Source: Eubacteriales bacterium (lineage in GTDB: Bacteria > Bacillota > Clostridia > Peptostreptococcales > Anaerovoracaceae). Taken from it: a stretch of 16,311 nt of DNA. The position numbers and the translations under genes were made by a program. Positions 1-7,327 of this stretch are shown piece after piece. The notes beneath the pieces were generated by a model, which was given only the letters and a program-made list of their open reading frames with translations, did not search any database and had not been told where the DNA came from. The stretch spans positions 1 to 16,311 of the forward strand of contig JAQXNW010000123.1 in the NCBI GenBank assembly GCA_029098205.1, in the 5' to 3' direction. Every line of letters starts with the position of its first letter. The stretch's first letter is position 1.

Positions 1-359
1 CCGCCGAACAGCTGCTTTACAACAACGATCGCCGTAATGCAGCCGATCACTGCCATCCAGTACGGGAAATTGGCAGGCAGGTTGAATGCCAGAAGCATGC
101 CTGTTACGCACGCGGAGAGATCTCCGATCGTAATCGGCTTCTTCATGATTTTTTCATAAGCCCATTCACAGAATACGCACGCTGCGACGCAGACAATCGT
201 CAGAATGATAACACGTCCGCCGAACATGTATGTACTCATGATCAGTGCAGGAAGAAGCGCGATCATGACGTTCATCATCGTCCACTTCGTATCGTGTTTT
301 GTGACAATATGTGGAGCCGAGGATACGGACAGGCTTCCGATCGGTGTATTCTTATCCAT
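1..359 (-). CDS. rnfD: RnfD, ion-translocating electron transport complex subunit D (N-terminal part; gene runs off the window)
   Basis: Only the first 119 codons are present; the gene continues past position 1. The product is a membrane subunit of the Rnf complex, which couples electron flow between ferredoxin and NAD+ to Na+ or H+ translocation. The visible N-terminus has a short polar leader (MDKNTPIGSLSVSSAPHIV), then hydrophobic segments around residues 27-45 (MMNVMIALLPALIMSTYMF) and 49-65, and a conserved-looking stretch with ITIGDLSACVTGMLLAFNLP, typical of the NqrB/RnfD family. The FMN-attachment threonine lies further downstream and is not in the window. The start codon overlaps the rnfC stop (TAATG, one shared base), so the two genes are translationally coupled in the usual rnfC-rnfD order. 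Identification is by recognition of family sequence plus position after rnfC. Confidence 0.93.
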   Translation of the reverse strand, partial: MDKNTPIGSLSVSSAPHIVTKHDTKWTMMNVMIALLPALIMSTYMFGGRVIILTIVCVAACVFCEWAYEKIMKKPITIGDLSACVTGMLLAFNLPANFPYWMAVIGCITAIVVVKQLFG

Positions 360-1672
360 TATTTACCCGCCTCCTTTACAAGTCCTTTCGCCAGCGTGTT
401 CATGAAGGACAGCGGACGATGCGCCGGACAAACGAAACTGCAGCTTCCGCAGCCCATGCACTGCATAACCTGAAGTTCCTTCAGCTTTTCAACATTCTTA
501 TGCAGATACGCATCCGCGAACGCAGTCGGAAGCAGATTGAACGGACATGCCTGATGGCATCTTCCGCAGTTGATGCACGGAGTCTCCTCCGGAATATATG
601 CCTGCTCTTCGTCGAAGCAGAGAATCGCATTATTGTTCTTAATAACGGCAAGCTCATCCGAGAAGCAGGAACGTCCCATCATCGGTCCGCCCATGATGAT
701 CTTTCTCGGAGCCTTCTTGTATCCGCCCGCGAAAGCAACAACATCCTTAATCAATGTTCCGAACAGAACCCATACATTTGTCGGACGTGCAACCGCGTCT
801 CCGTCTACCGTCACTCTTCTCTTGATCAGCGGCATTCCGTCACGGAAATACTGACCGAGGAAAGCAACCGAAGAAACGTTTGATACAACAACGCCGACGT
901 CAGCCGGAAGCATTCCGGCGTCGCAGCGGCGTCCGGTCACTTCATAGATCAGAACACGCTCTGCGCCCTTCGGGTAGCTTGCCGGGAGCGTATACGTAGA
1001 GAGATTCTGAATACCCTTCTCCTGAATTCTCTTATTCAGTTTTTCAATCGCGTCTTTCTTGTTGTCCTCGATGCCGATGAAACCCTGTTTCATCCCCATC
1101 CATTTCATAATTTCGACCGCGCCGTCAATGACGTCATCCGTGCTCTCCAGCATCGTTCTGTGGTCGGACGTGATGAACGGTTCGCACTCCGCGCCGTTTA
1201 CGATCAGCGTATCCACCTCATCCAGATTCTTCGGATTAAACTTGACATGCGCAGGGAACGACGCGCCGCCCATTCCGGCGAGGCCGCTGTCTCTGACCGC
1301 CTTCACGAAACCTTTGAAATCGGTGATCTCCGGTTTCTGGATTCCTTCCCACGGAGTCTGCTTCTTGTCCGTCTCGATCACAATCCGTGTCTCATTTCCG
1401 CCGTTCATAGAACGCATCGTCTCGATTCCGGTTACCGTACCGGAAACACTGGAATGGATCGGAGCGCTGACAAACGCGTCCGTATCACCAATCAGCTGCC
1501 CGACCTTCACCTCGTCGCCCTTCTGAACCAACGGTTTGCAAGGTGCGCCGATATGCTGTGACAAAGGGATCTTCACAACATCAGGAACAGGCATGACTTC
1601 GGTTTCACATGCTGCCGTGTTCTTATAATGACCGGCATCAATGCTATGCAAATGCTTTGCATATGAGCTCAT
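359..1672 (-). CDS. rnfC: RnfC, electron transport complex subunit C (NADH/FMN and two [4Fe-4S] clusters)
   Basis: This 437-residue protein is the peripheral Rnf subunit that exchanges electrons with NAD(H) at the membrane face. It has a lipoyl-like N-terminal region (KGDEVKVGQLIGD, about 51-63), a nucleotide/FMN-binding core (GMGGASFPAH, 133-142, and NGAECEP, 159-165), an SLBB-type region, and a C-terminal ferredoxin domain. That domain has two complete CxxCxxCxxxCP motifs at C366/C369/C372/C376 and C405/C408/C411/C415. The length and the absence of the long Ala/Lys-rich tail of proteobacterial RnfC fit clostridial homologues. The start is supported by a GGAAAGGAAGG purine tract about 10 bases upstream. 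It is the first gene of an rnf operon, and rnfD follows with a one-base overlap. No substitutions of key residues are seen. Confidence 0.97.
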   Translation of the reverse strand: MSSYAKHLHSIDAGHYKNTAACETEVMPVPDVVKIPLSQHIGAPCKPLVQKGDEVKVGQLIGDTDAFVSAPIHSSVSGTVTGIETMRSMNGGNETRIVIETDKKQTPWEGIQKPEITDFKGFVKAVRDSGLAGMGGASFPAHVKFNPKNLDEVDTLIVNGAECEPFITSDHRTMLESTDDVIDGAVEIMKWMGMKQGFIGIEDNKKDAIEKLNKRIQEKGIQNLSTYTLPASYPKGAERVLIYEVTGRRCDAGMLPADVGVVVSNVSSVAFLGQYFRDGMPLIKRRVTVDGDAVARPTNVWVLFGTLIKDVVAFAGGYKKAPRKIIMGGPMMGRSCFSDELAVIKNNNAILCFDEEQAYIPEETPCINCGRCHQACPFNLLPTAFADAYLHKNVEKLKELQVMQCMGCGSCSFVCPAHRPLSFMNTLAKGLVKEAGK

Positions 1673-1800
1673 TTCTGAAACCTTCCTTTCCTAAGAGATA
1701 TATAAAATAAATTGTTATAATTACACATCGGATCACGGATCCTGCCTATAATCATACACATGCATTTTAATACAAAATGAAGAGAGTTACAACTCAAAAA
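1673..1800 (-). promoter_or_regulatory. Probable rnf operon promoter/leader region (AT-rich)
   Basis: The operon must start here because the preceding gene is unrelated, but no single promoter stands out. On the minus strand, TTGAGT and TGTATT are separated by 17 bases at about 1767-1796, the best-spaced pair, although each box has two mismatches to the sigma-A consensus. TATGAT and TATAAC boxes occur closer to rnfC but lack good -35 boxes. An inverted repeat GGATC-ACG-GATCC sits at 1730-1742 and could be an operator. The rest of the gap (1800-1911) has A/T homopolymer runs and no convincing terminator for the upstream decarboxylase gene. Confidence 0.35.
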
Positions 1801-1911
1801 AAACACAGAATCCTACGAAAAAAACACCGTATTTTCACATTCCAGCGATTTCTGAAAATCATCTTAGGCAAAAAGGCGAATTTGTATAAATACAGTTTTT
1901 TATTTCCGGAA

Positions 1912-3408
1912 TTACACTTTCCCGACCCGGATTTTGCCCTCCGCATCTACGCCGAGCACTTCTCCGCCGCTCCGGGCAAAGAACAGAAGCTCCCGGACGG
2001 TTCTTTCCGTCAGCCTTTCGCCTGGACAGACCGCCGGAATCCCCGGAGGGTACGGGATCAGCATGGACGACGCGATCCTTCCCGCCGCATCCGAAAGAAA
2101 AACTTTTTCCCGCTTTTTCGGAATCCCGACGAATTCCGGTATGGAAATCCGGGTACCTTCCGCGTCGAAAAATTTCGAAAGAGAGCCTTCCGATCCCTCT
2201 GCGTCCGCCGGCCGAAGGCAGGACTCCGGAAGCTCCGCCGAAATTTTCGACGCGATCTCCGAAAGAGCATCCGTCAGCTTTTCATAATCCTGTCTTGTAT
2301 TTCCGATTCCCGTTTCAAGAAGGACAAGGTTTCCAGCCGCCATTTCCGCCCAGACATTCCTTTCACGGAGCATTTTTTCGATGTGGGCTCCCGGGATTCC
2401 ACGTACGAATGAAAAGGCAAGCTTTGTCCGGTCAAAGCGGATCTTCGGGTCATCCGGATCCGCCGAACAGCCCTCATACATCTTAAGACCCGGTATGCGT
2501 CCGGCCCGGGTCCGAAATGAAGATATGTTTTTTCTCCATTCTTCCGCGAGGGCACGCCCGCTCTTCTCCAGGCTGTCGATATTCTCCTCCAGCGATGCCA
2601 TCAATATATATGACGGACTGGAGGATTCCAGAATCTCCAGCGCCTCCACCAAAGACTCCCGGTCCGCTCTTTCGCCATTCCGGTGAATCACCGCGCTCTG
2701 CGTGAAGGACGAAAGCGTCTTGTGCGTGCTGTCGATAATGATATCCGCGCCGGCTTTTTCCGCCGAAAGAGCCGGATCCGTCAGAATCAGATGCGCGCCA
2801 TGCGCCTGGTCGACCAAAAGAGGCAGGCCTCTCCGGTGCACTTCTTCCGCGATGCCGGGAAGATCCGGTATCGTACCGAAATAATCCGGGCTTGTGATAA
2901 AAACCGCGGCGATATCCGGATTCCGGTCCAGCGCTTCCGAAACGTCTTCCTTCGTAACCGGCGCGGGAATCCCGAATTCCAGGTTTACATACTGTGGGAG
3001 AAAAACAGGCTTCGCGCCCGAAATACGAAGGGCGCCATAGGCAGACCGATGGCTTGCCCGGGGAAGAAGCAGTGATTTTCCGGCGGGAACCTGAGAAACA
3101 ATCGACGAAAGCACGCCCAGGGTTGCGCCGTTTACCGACAGGAAGCTTTCTTCTGCGCCATAAAATTCAGCGTACCGCCTCTCTATTTCCCGGATCGGGC
3201 CGCTTGGATCGAACAGATTGTCCGATCCCGGGATTTCCGTAAGATCATAATCCGCGATCGATCCCAGAAACTTTCCCCCTTCGCCCGCCTCTTCCGAGTG
3301 AAAAAACGCGGCGCCTTTATGTCCCGGTACATGAAAACGAACCGGTTGACAGGCGGCATGCCGCGCCAGATAACGAATCAGAGATTTTTCATTCATTTTT
3401 TTATCCAT
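1912..3408 (-). CDS. Orn/Lys/Arg decarboxylase family protein (PLP-dependent, short form)
   Basis: This 498-residue fold-type I PLP enzyme belongs to the family of Bacillus SpeA/YaaO, which lacks the N-terminal wing domain of enterobacterial inducible decarboxylases. Residues counted from the ATG at 3408 show FHVPGHKG (25-32), VNGATLGVLSSI (92-103), HRSAYGAL (120-127), the cofactor-binding VDQAHGAH (199-206, with D200 facing the pyridine nitrogen) and STHKT with the Schiff-base lysine K230. The family more often has DEAHG; here the Glu is Gln. A smaller C-terminal domain follows, with VCPGERL near 480. The substrate (arginine, lysine or ornithine) cannot be read from sequence, so no symbol is given. 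A GTG at 3504 in the same frame would add 32 residues, but that stretch lacks an SD and is a decayed tandem repeat. ATG 3396 (MNEK) is the alternative start. No start has a strong SD. Confidence 0.88.
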   Translation of the reverse strand: MDKKMNEKSLIRYLARHAACQPVRFHVPGHKGAAFFHSEEAGEGGKFLGSIADYDLTEIPGSDNLFDPSGPIREIERRYAEFYGAEESFLSVNGATLGVLSSIVSQVPAGKSLLLPRASHRSAYGALRISGAKPVFLPQYVNLEFGIPAPVTKEDVSEALDRNPDIAAVFITSPDYFGTIPDLPGIAEEVHRRGLPLLVDQAHGAHLILTDPALSAEKAGADIIIDSTHKTLSSFTQSAVIHRNGERADRESLVEALEILESSSPSYILMASLEENIDSLEKSGRALAEEWRKNISSFRTRAGRIPGLKMYEGCSADPDDPKIRFDRTKLAFSFVRGIPGAHIEKMLRERNVWAEMAAGNLVLLETGIGNTRQDYEKLTDALSEIASKISAELPESCLRPADAEGSEGSLSKFFDAEGTRISIPEFVGIPKKREKVFLSDAAGRIASSMLIPYPPGIPAVCPGERLTERTVRELLFFARSGGEVLGVDAEGKIRVGKV

Positions 3409-3410
3409 TA

Positions 3411-3478
3411 ATTTCACAAATCTGCGGCCAGATCCGGCACTGCTATTTCCCAAATCCGCGGACAAGACTCCGGCATCG
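3411..3478. repeat. Imperfect tandem repeat, two units of about 34 bp, upstream of the decarboxylase gene
   Basis: Two 17-base cores, ATTTCACAAATCTGCGG at 3411-3427 and ATTTCCCAAATCCGCGG at 3445-3461, match at 15 of 17 positions and are 34 bases apart. The following bases (a CCGGCA-containing stretch) also align with a small gap, so whole units of about 34 bp seem to have been duplicated. The indel breaks any shared reading frame, which argues that this is non-coding. It lies in the 111-bp gap between the cardiolipin synthase stop and the decarboxylase start. Confidence 0.6.
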
Positions 3479-3519
3479 TCACTCTTCCGGCAGAGGAGCA
3501 GCACAAGCAGCGGATGGGA

Positions 3520-5100
3520 TCAGAGAAGCGGCGCAAGCAGCCGGACGACAAAGGCGATCAGCGAAGCGATCGGATGACGGCGAAGATCTGACTCCAGAAC
3601 CCGCCGAGATCTCCGGAACGTCTTTTTCGTATCCTCTTTCATCTGCCCGATCGCTTTCTTGTTCTCCATCAGAAGAACCCCATCCTCAAAATGAAGATAA
3701 AGACTCCGGTAATCCAGATTGATCGTCCCGACCACGGCAATCCGGTCATCGGAAAGAAAGCATTTCGAATGAATGAATCCGGGAGCATATTCAAAAATTT
3801 TCACGCCGGCCTTCATCAGCGAGCGATAGTACGAGCGGGACAAAGCGTAAACGATCCGTTTGTCTGGTATGCCCGGCGTCACGATTCGGACGTCGACGCC
3901 GCGCTTCGCCGCTAGCTCGATCGATTCTTCCATCTCATTATCCAGAATGAGGTACGGCGTATAAATATAGACATACTTTGACGCCTGATTCAGAATTTCC
4001 ATATAGACATTTTCGCCCAGATTCTCGTCATCCAGCGGTGTATCCGAAAACGGCTGGACAATTCCGTCCGATGGGAATCCGCCCGGATAATAAACATGCG
4101 GCTGGTACTTTGTATAGGAGCGGGAACTGTGCTCAAACGAGTTCCACATATTCAGGAACATCACCGTAAAATTCCATACGCCCTCGCCGCACAGACGGAT
4201 TCCGCAGTCCTTCCAATGGCCGAAATGGACGACCCGGTTCGCGTACTCATCGCTGATGTTCGCGCCGCCGCTGTATCCGATGTACCCGTCGATCACCGCG
4301 ATCTTCCTGTGGTCTCTCGTGTTATAGATCAGCGAAACGACCGGCTTGATCGCGTTAAACGTCATCACCCGGATTCCCGCAGCCTTAAGCTCACGGACAA
4401 AGTGTTTCGGCAGCTTGCCACCGCTTCCGATATCATCGTAAATGATCCGGATTTCCACCCCGGAGGCCGCCTTCTCTTTCAGAATCTTAAAGATATCCCG
4501 CCAGAGCGTACCCTCCCGGATGATGAAATATTCCAGGAAAATGAAATGCTTCGCGTTTCGGAGATCCTCCATCATATCCTCGAACATATCCTCCCCGACC
4601 GGGTAATACTTCGCTTCCGTATTCCCCCATGCCGGATAATGTCCTTTATGGATTACGTATTGCGCGGTTTTCCGCATCCGGCCGTCTTGAAGAAGACCGA
4701 GATCCGCTCTTTGACGGAGAAGATGCCAGTGCGCTTCCTCGACCGGACGGATCCGGTTCCGAAGCCGCCAGGAAAACCGGTTTCCGCCGTTTACCAGATA
4801 CATCAGCGTGCCGAGCTCCGGGATGACCGCGATCAGAACGATCCACGCGATTTTATACGACGGGTTCTGCTTGGTATTGACAATAAAAACCGCCATCACG
4901 ATCGGAAGGAAGCGGGTCGCGACCTCGACCCAGTGCGCCGCGTTGTTATCAATCCGGGATAAAAATACGACGAGGTAATAGACTTCCAGGACGATCACGA
5001 TGACTGTCAGCGTAATCCGATTGAATACCGCCGCGAAAATCCGCGCAATGAGAGAACGCGCCTGCTGCGTATTCGCATTTGTTTCCATGTTCGGGTGCAT
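3520..5100 (-). CDS. cls: Cardiolipin synthase (phospholipase D superfamily)
   Basis: This 526-residue membrane enzyme condenses phosphatidylglycerol molecules into cardiolipin and glycerol. It has N-terminal hydrophobic segments at about 29-47, 60-75 and 84-103 (the PLDc_N region, with the typical NTKQNPSYKIAW loop) and two PLD catalytic HxKxxxxD motifs. HKD1 is at H264/K266/D271, followed by SGGANI. HKD2 is at H444/K446/D451, followed by VGTINLD. The C-terminus ends in a short hydrophobic/amphipathic stretch (IASLIAFVVRLLAPLL). I place the start at the ATG at 5100, which has AAAGGAG about 9 bases upstream. The frame is open to 5202, but that extension runs through the transcription terminator at 5179-5212, so it is not translated in practice. 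The gene is a separate unit after that terminator. Among clostridial PLD proteins, Cls is the clear best fit. Confidence 0.95.
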   Translation of the reverse strand: MHPNMETNANTQQARSLIARIFAAVFNRITLTVIVIVLEVYYLVVFLSRIDNNAAHWVEVATRFLPIVMAVFIVNTKQNPSYKIAWIVLIAVIPELGTLMYLVNGGNRFSWRLRNRIRPVEEAHWHLLRQRADLGLLQDGRMRKTAQYVIHKGHYPAWGNTEAKYYPVGEDMFEDMMEDLRNAKHFIFLEYFIIREGTLWRDIFKILKEKAASGVEIRIIYDDIGSGGKLPKHFVRELKAAGIRVMTFNAIKPVVSLIYNTRDHRKIAVIDGYIGYSGGANISDEYANRVVHFGHWKDCGIRLCGEGVWNFTVMFLNMWNSFEHSSRSYTKYQPHVYYPGGFPSDGIVQPFSDTPLDDENLGENVYMEILNQASKYVYIYTPYLILDNEMEESIELAAKRGVDVRIVTPGIPDKRIVYALSRSYYRSLMKAGVKIFEYAPGFIHSKCFLSDDRIAVVGTINLDYRSLYLHFEDGVLLMENKKAIGQMKEDTKKTFRRSRRVLESDLRRHPIASLIAFVVRLLAPLL

Positions 5101-5133
5101 GCCGTCCTTCTCCTTTGCTCTTCGATCCGCTTT

Positions 5134-5172
5134 GCTTTTCGATATATTTTGAAATTTTATTCTGAAAATCGT
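5134..5172 (-). promoter_or_regulatory. Weak candidate cls promoter
   Basis: The terminator just upstream implies that cls needs its own promoter. On the minus strand TTTTCA and TATATC are separated by 16 bases in this very AT-rich stretch. Both boxes are poor, and the call rests mainly on position. Confidence 0.25.
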
Positions 5173-5178
5173 ATTCTG

Positions 5179-5212
5179 AAAAAAGCTGCCGCGCAGGATC
5201 AACGGCAGCTTT
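5179..5212 (-). terminator. Rho-independent terminator of the folT-folC-fau-serS block
   Basis: Reading the minus strand, AAAGCTGCCG (5212-5203) and CGGCAGCTTT (5191-5182) form a perfect 10-bp stem with an 11-base loop. The stem runs into six consecutive T (5184-5179). It lies about 90 bases after the serS stop and before the cls ribosome binding site, so it ends the serS transcript. Confidence 0.9.
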
Positions 5213-5304
5213 CTCTTTATTTTCGATGTTTTTCTCTATGCTTTGATACTATTCCGGCTGTATACCCGGATCCGGCTGTTTTTGTATTCCGGTCGGAATC
5301 ACGC

Positions 5305-6588
5305 TTAGTCTTCCGGACGGATAACCTCCGCTCCGCCCATATACGGACGAAGAACCTCCGGGATAACCACAGAGCCATCCTTCTGCTGATAATTTTCAAG
5401 AACAGCGGCGGTTGTTCTTCCCGCGGCCAGTCCCGATCCGTTCAGCGTATGAACGAACTCCGGCTTTCCGCCTTCCTTTCTGCGGAAACGCATATTCATT
5501 CTGCGCGCCTGGAAATCCGTCATGTTCGAGCAGGAGGAAATTTCCACATACCGGTTATAGCTCGGCATCCATACCTCGATGTCGTATGTCTTGGCGGATC
5601 CGAATCCAATATCGCCCGAGCAGAGAGTCACAACATGATACGGAAGACCAAGTCTGCGGAGAATTTCTTCGGCGTTGTCCGTAAGCTTCTCCAATTCATT
5701 CCAGGAATCTTCCGGTTTTACGACCTTCACCATCTCGACCTTGTTAAATTCATGCTGACGGATGATGCCGCGCGTATCTCTTCCGGCAGAACCTGCTTCC
5801 GCGCGGAAACACGGTGTGTACGCGGTATAGTATTTCGGAAGATCCTCCTCCGACAGAATTTCCCCCGCATGAAGATTCGTCAGCGGAACCTCCGCCGTCG
5901 GAATCAGGAAGAAATCCTTCTGCGGAAGATAGAACATATCGTATTCAAATTTCGGAAGCTGGCTGGTTCCCGTCATTGTCTGACGGTTCGCGAGAACCGG
6001 CGGGATGATTTCCTTATACCCCTGCTCATAGCAATGCACATCCAGCATGAAGTTCACAAGCGCGCGCTCCAATCTCGCGCCCATTCCCTTATATACTGTA
6101 AATCTGGTTCCGGCGAGCTTCGCAGCCCGGTCAAAGTCCAGAATATCGAGATCCGTTCCCAGATCCCAGTGCGCCTTCGGTTCAAAATCAAACTTCGTCG
6201 GCTCCATGAACTTACGCTTCTCCACGTTCTCGGAATCATCCTTTCCGAACGGAACGGATTCATCGACAAGATTCGGGATCCGGAGAAGAAGATCGTGCAG
6301 GCGGTCCTCCACCCTCTGGAGTTCTGCCTCTTCTTCTTTTATATCGTTCGAGAGCCGCTTCATTTCCGCCAGAACCTGCGAAGCATCCTCTCCCGCTTTC
6401 TTCATTTTCGGGATTTCCCGGGAAACCGTATTCTGCCGGTTTCTCTTAGCCTCCACGCTGGCCAGAATCTCCCGGCGTTCCTCGTCGCAGGAACGAATTT
6501 CAGGAAGATCGAAGTCTCCCTTTCCGCGGAACTCCGTTCTTTCTTTCACCTTATCATACTCTTCTCTGATTTTCTTAATGTCTAACAT
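5305..6588 (-). CDS. serS: Serine--tRNA ligase (SerRS)
   Basis: This 427-residue class II aminoacyl-tRNA synthetase charges tRNA-Ser (and tRNA-Sec where present). It has an N-terminal two-helix coiled-coil tRNA-binding arm (about 1-105; rich in Lys/Glu/Arg, with KMKKAGEDASQVLAEMKRLS inside). The catalytic core carries the TAE serine-pocket motif (231-233), motif 2 (FRAEAGSAGRDTRGIIRQHEF, about 261-281, with the conserved RxE and RQHEF) and motif 3 (NGSGLAAGRTTAAVLENYQ, 383-401). It ends with the typical PEVLRPYMGG tail. Length is normal. The ATG at 6588 follows a strong GGAGGAG SD. It lies 42 bp after fau, is co-transcribed with it, and the shared transcript ends at 5179-5212. No T-box leader is visible; the fau-serS leader at 7243-7298 is too short for one. 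Confidence 0.98.
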   Translation of the reverse strand: MLDIKKIREEYDKVKERTEFRGKGDFDLPEIRSCDEERREILASVEAKRNRQNTVSREIPKMKKAGEDASQVLAEMKRLSNDIKEEEAELQRVEDRLHDLLLRIPNLVDESVPFGKDDSENVEKRKFMEPTKFDFEPKAHWDLGTDLDILDFDRAAKLAGTRFTVYKGMGARLERALVNFMLDVHCYEQGYKEIIPPVLANRQTMTGTSQLPKFEYDMFYLPQKDFFLIPTAEVPLTNLHAGEILSEEDLPKYYTAYTPCFRAEAGSAGRDTRGIIRQHEFNKVEMVKVVKPEDSWNELEKLTDNAEEILRRLGLPYHVVTLCSGDIGFGSAKTYDIEVWMPSYNRYVEISSCSNMTDFQARRMNMRFRRKEGGKPEFVHTLNGSGLAAGRTTAAVLENYQQKDGSVVIPEVLRPYMGGAEVIRPED

Positions 6589-6630
6589 ACCTGAAACTCC
6601 TCCTGTGCCGTGTCCGCGGCGTGTATTTTT

Positions 6631-7242
6631 TCAGTCGATCCGGAATAATCCAAGCTCTGTAATCACGGCCGGGATCCGGATATCAAAGGCTTCTTCCGGA
6701 ATATTCTCCCGAAGCGATTTCTCCCGGCAAAGCGCTGCCATGCAGGCTCCGCTCCGAATTCCCGAAAGATAACGGTCATAATAGCCTCCGCCGTATCCAA
6801 GCCGGATTCCTTCCCGGCTCATGGAAACGCAGGGAATCACCGCAAAATCGATTTCCTCCGCCGGAACGACCGGACAGCCTTCCTTCGGCTCCCGGATTCC
6901 CCATCGATTCGGCGCGTCCAAATCCTGCTCTCCGAAAATGCGGTAAGCTTCCATCCGTCCCGGCGAAAGCACCCGGGGCACAGCCACCGTTTTCCCGTCC
7001 CGAAGCGCGCGGGAAAGAAATTCCGCGGTTTCAATCTCGGTTCCCATGCTGACAAAGCAGAAAATCGTCTCTGCACATTGATATTCCGGCATCTGAAGCA
7101 GAAAATCCATGATTTTCCGGTCGCTTTCCATACGATATTCTTCAGGAAGCGCATCCCGCTCCGAAAGGACTTCCTTCCGAAGTTCCTTCTTCATCTGCTT
7201 TCGTTCTTCGTTCTGCACGGTCTGTTCTCTGTCCTCTGTCAT
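6631..7242 (-). CDS. 5-formyltetrahydrofolate cyclo-ligase
   Basis: This cytosolic enzyme converts 5-formyl-THF to 5,10-methenyl-THF with ATP hydrolysis, returning an inhibitory storage folate to the C1 pool. The 203-residue protein has the family hallmarks: MKKELRKEVLSERDAL near the N-terminus, FVSMGTEIET (63-72), VAVPRV (86-91) and the signature RLGYGGGYYDRYL (147-159), which holds the ATP/substrate-binding glycines. It is the MTHFS family (E. coli YgfA/Fau, B. subtilis YqgN). The start is uncertain: ATG 7242 adds 16 polar residues, while ATG 7194 (MKKELRK) matches the usual family N-terminus; neither has a strong SD. It sits between folC and serS and has its own strong promoter (7299-7327). 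Its job is consistent with the folate genes around it. Confidence 0.95.
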   Translation of the reverse strand: MTEDREQTVQNEERKQMKKELRKEVLSERDALPEEYRMESDRKIMDFLLQMPEYQCAETIFCFVSMGTEIETAEFLSRALRDGKTVAVPRVLSPGRMEAYRIFGEQDLDAPNRWGIREPKEGCPVVPAEEIDFAVIPCVSMSREGIRLGYGGGYYDRYLSGIRSGACMAALCREKSLRENIPEEAFDIRIPAVITELGLFRID

Positions 7243-7298
7243 TATCTGCCCGCAGTCTCTCTAAAGAGCCTTTCTCTCCCTGAATGACTCATCAAATT

Positions 7299-7327
7299 AT
7301 TATAGCAATTCCCATTCATGTTCTCAA
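7299..7327 (-). promoter_or_regulatory. Sigma-A type promoter for fau-serS
   Basis: On the minus strand, TTGAGA (7327-7322) is separated by exactly 17 bases from a perfect TATAAT (7304-7299), which is preceded by TGC, giving an extended -10. The -35 box lies inside the last codons of folC. Transcription would begin about 7291, giving a leader of about 50 bases for fau. This is the best-matching promoter in the window. Confidence 0.75.

Noticed and set aside
1774..1911. A/T hairpin with T-run (AAAATA-CGG-TGTTTT then T) as terminator of the decarboxylase gene
   Set aside because: The stem is almost all A-T with a wobble pair and a 3-base loop; too weak to support. The GAGTTGTAACTC palindrome nearby has its T-run on the wrong side.
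3409..3504. GTG start for the decarboxylase, adding 32 residues
   Set aside because: No Shine-Dalgarno, low-complexity peptide, and the stretch is an out-of-frame tandem repeat; homologues start near the MDKK/MNEK region.
5101..5202. N-terminal extension of cardiolipin synthase to 5202
   Set aside because: It runs through a strong transcription terminator, whereas ATG 5100 has a good SD.
5095..6585. Long plus-strand open frame (496 codons) opposite serS and the start of cls
   Set aside because: It lies entirely antisense to two confidently identified genes, spans the serS terminator, and shows an Arg/His/Leu-rich composition with no recognisable domain.
7243..7298. T-box leader for serS/fau
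   Set aside because: Only about 50 bases lie between the promoter and fau; no T-box consensus or terminator is present.
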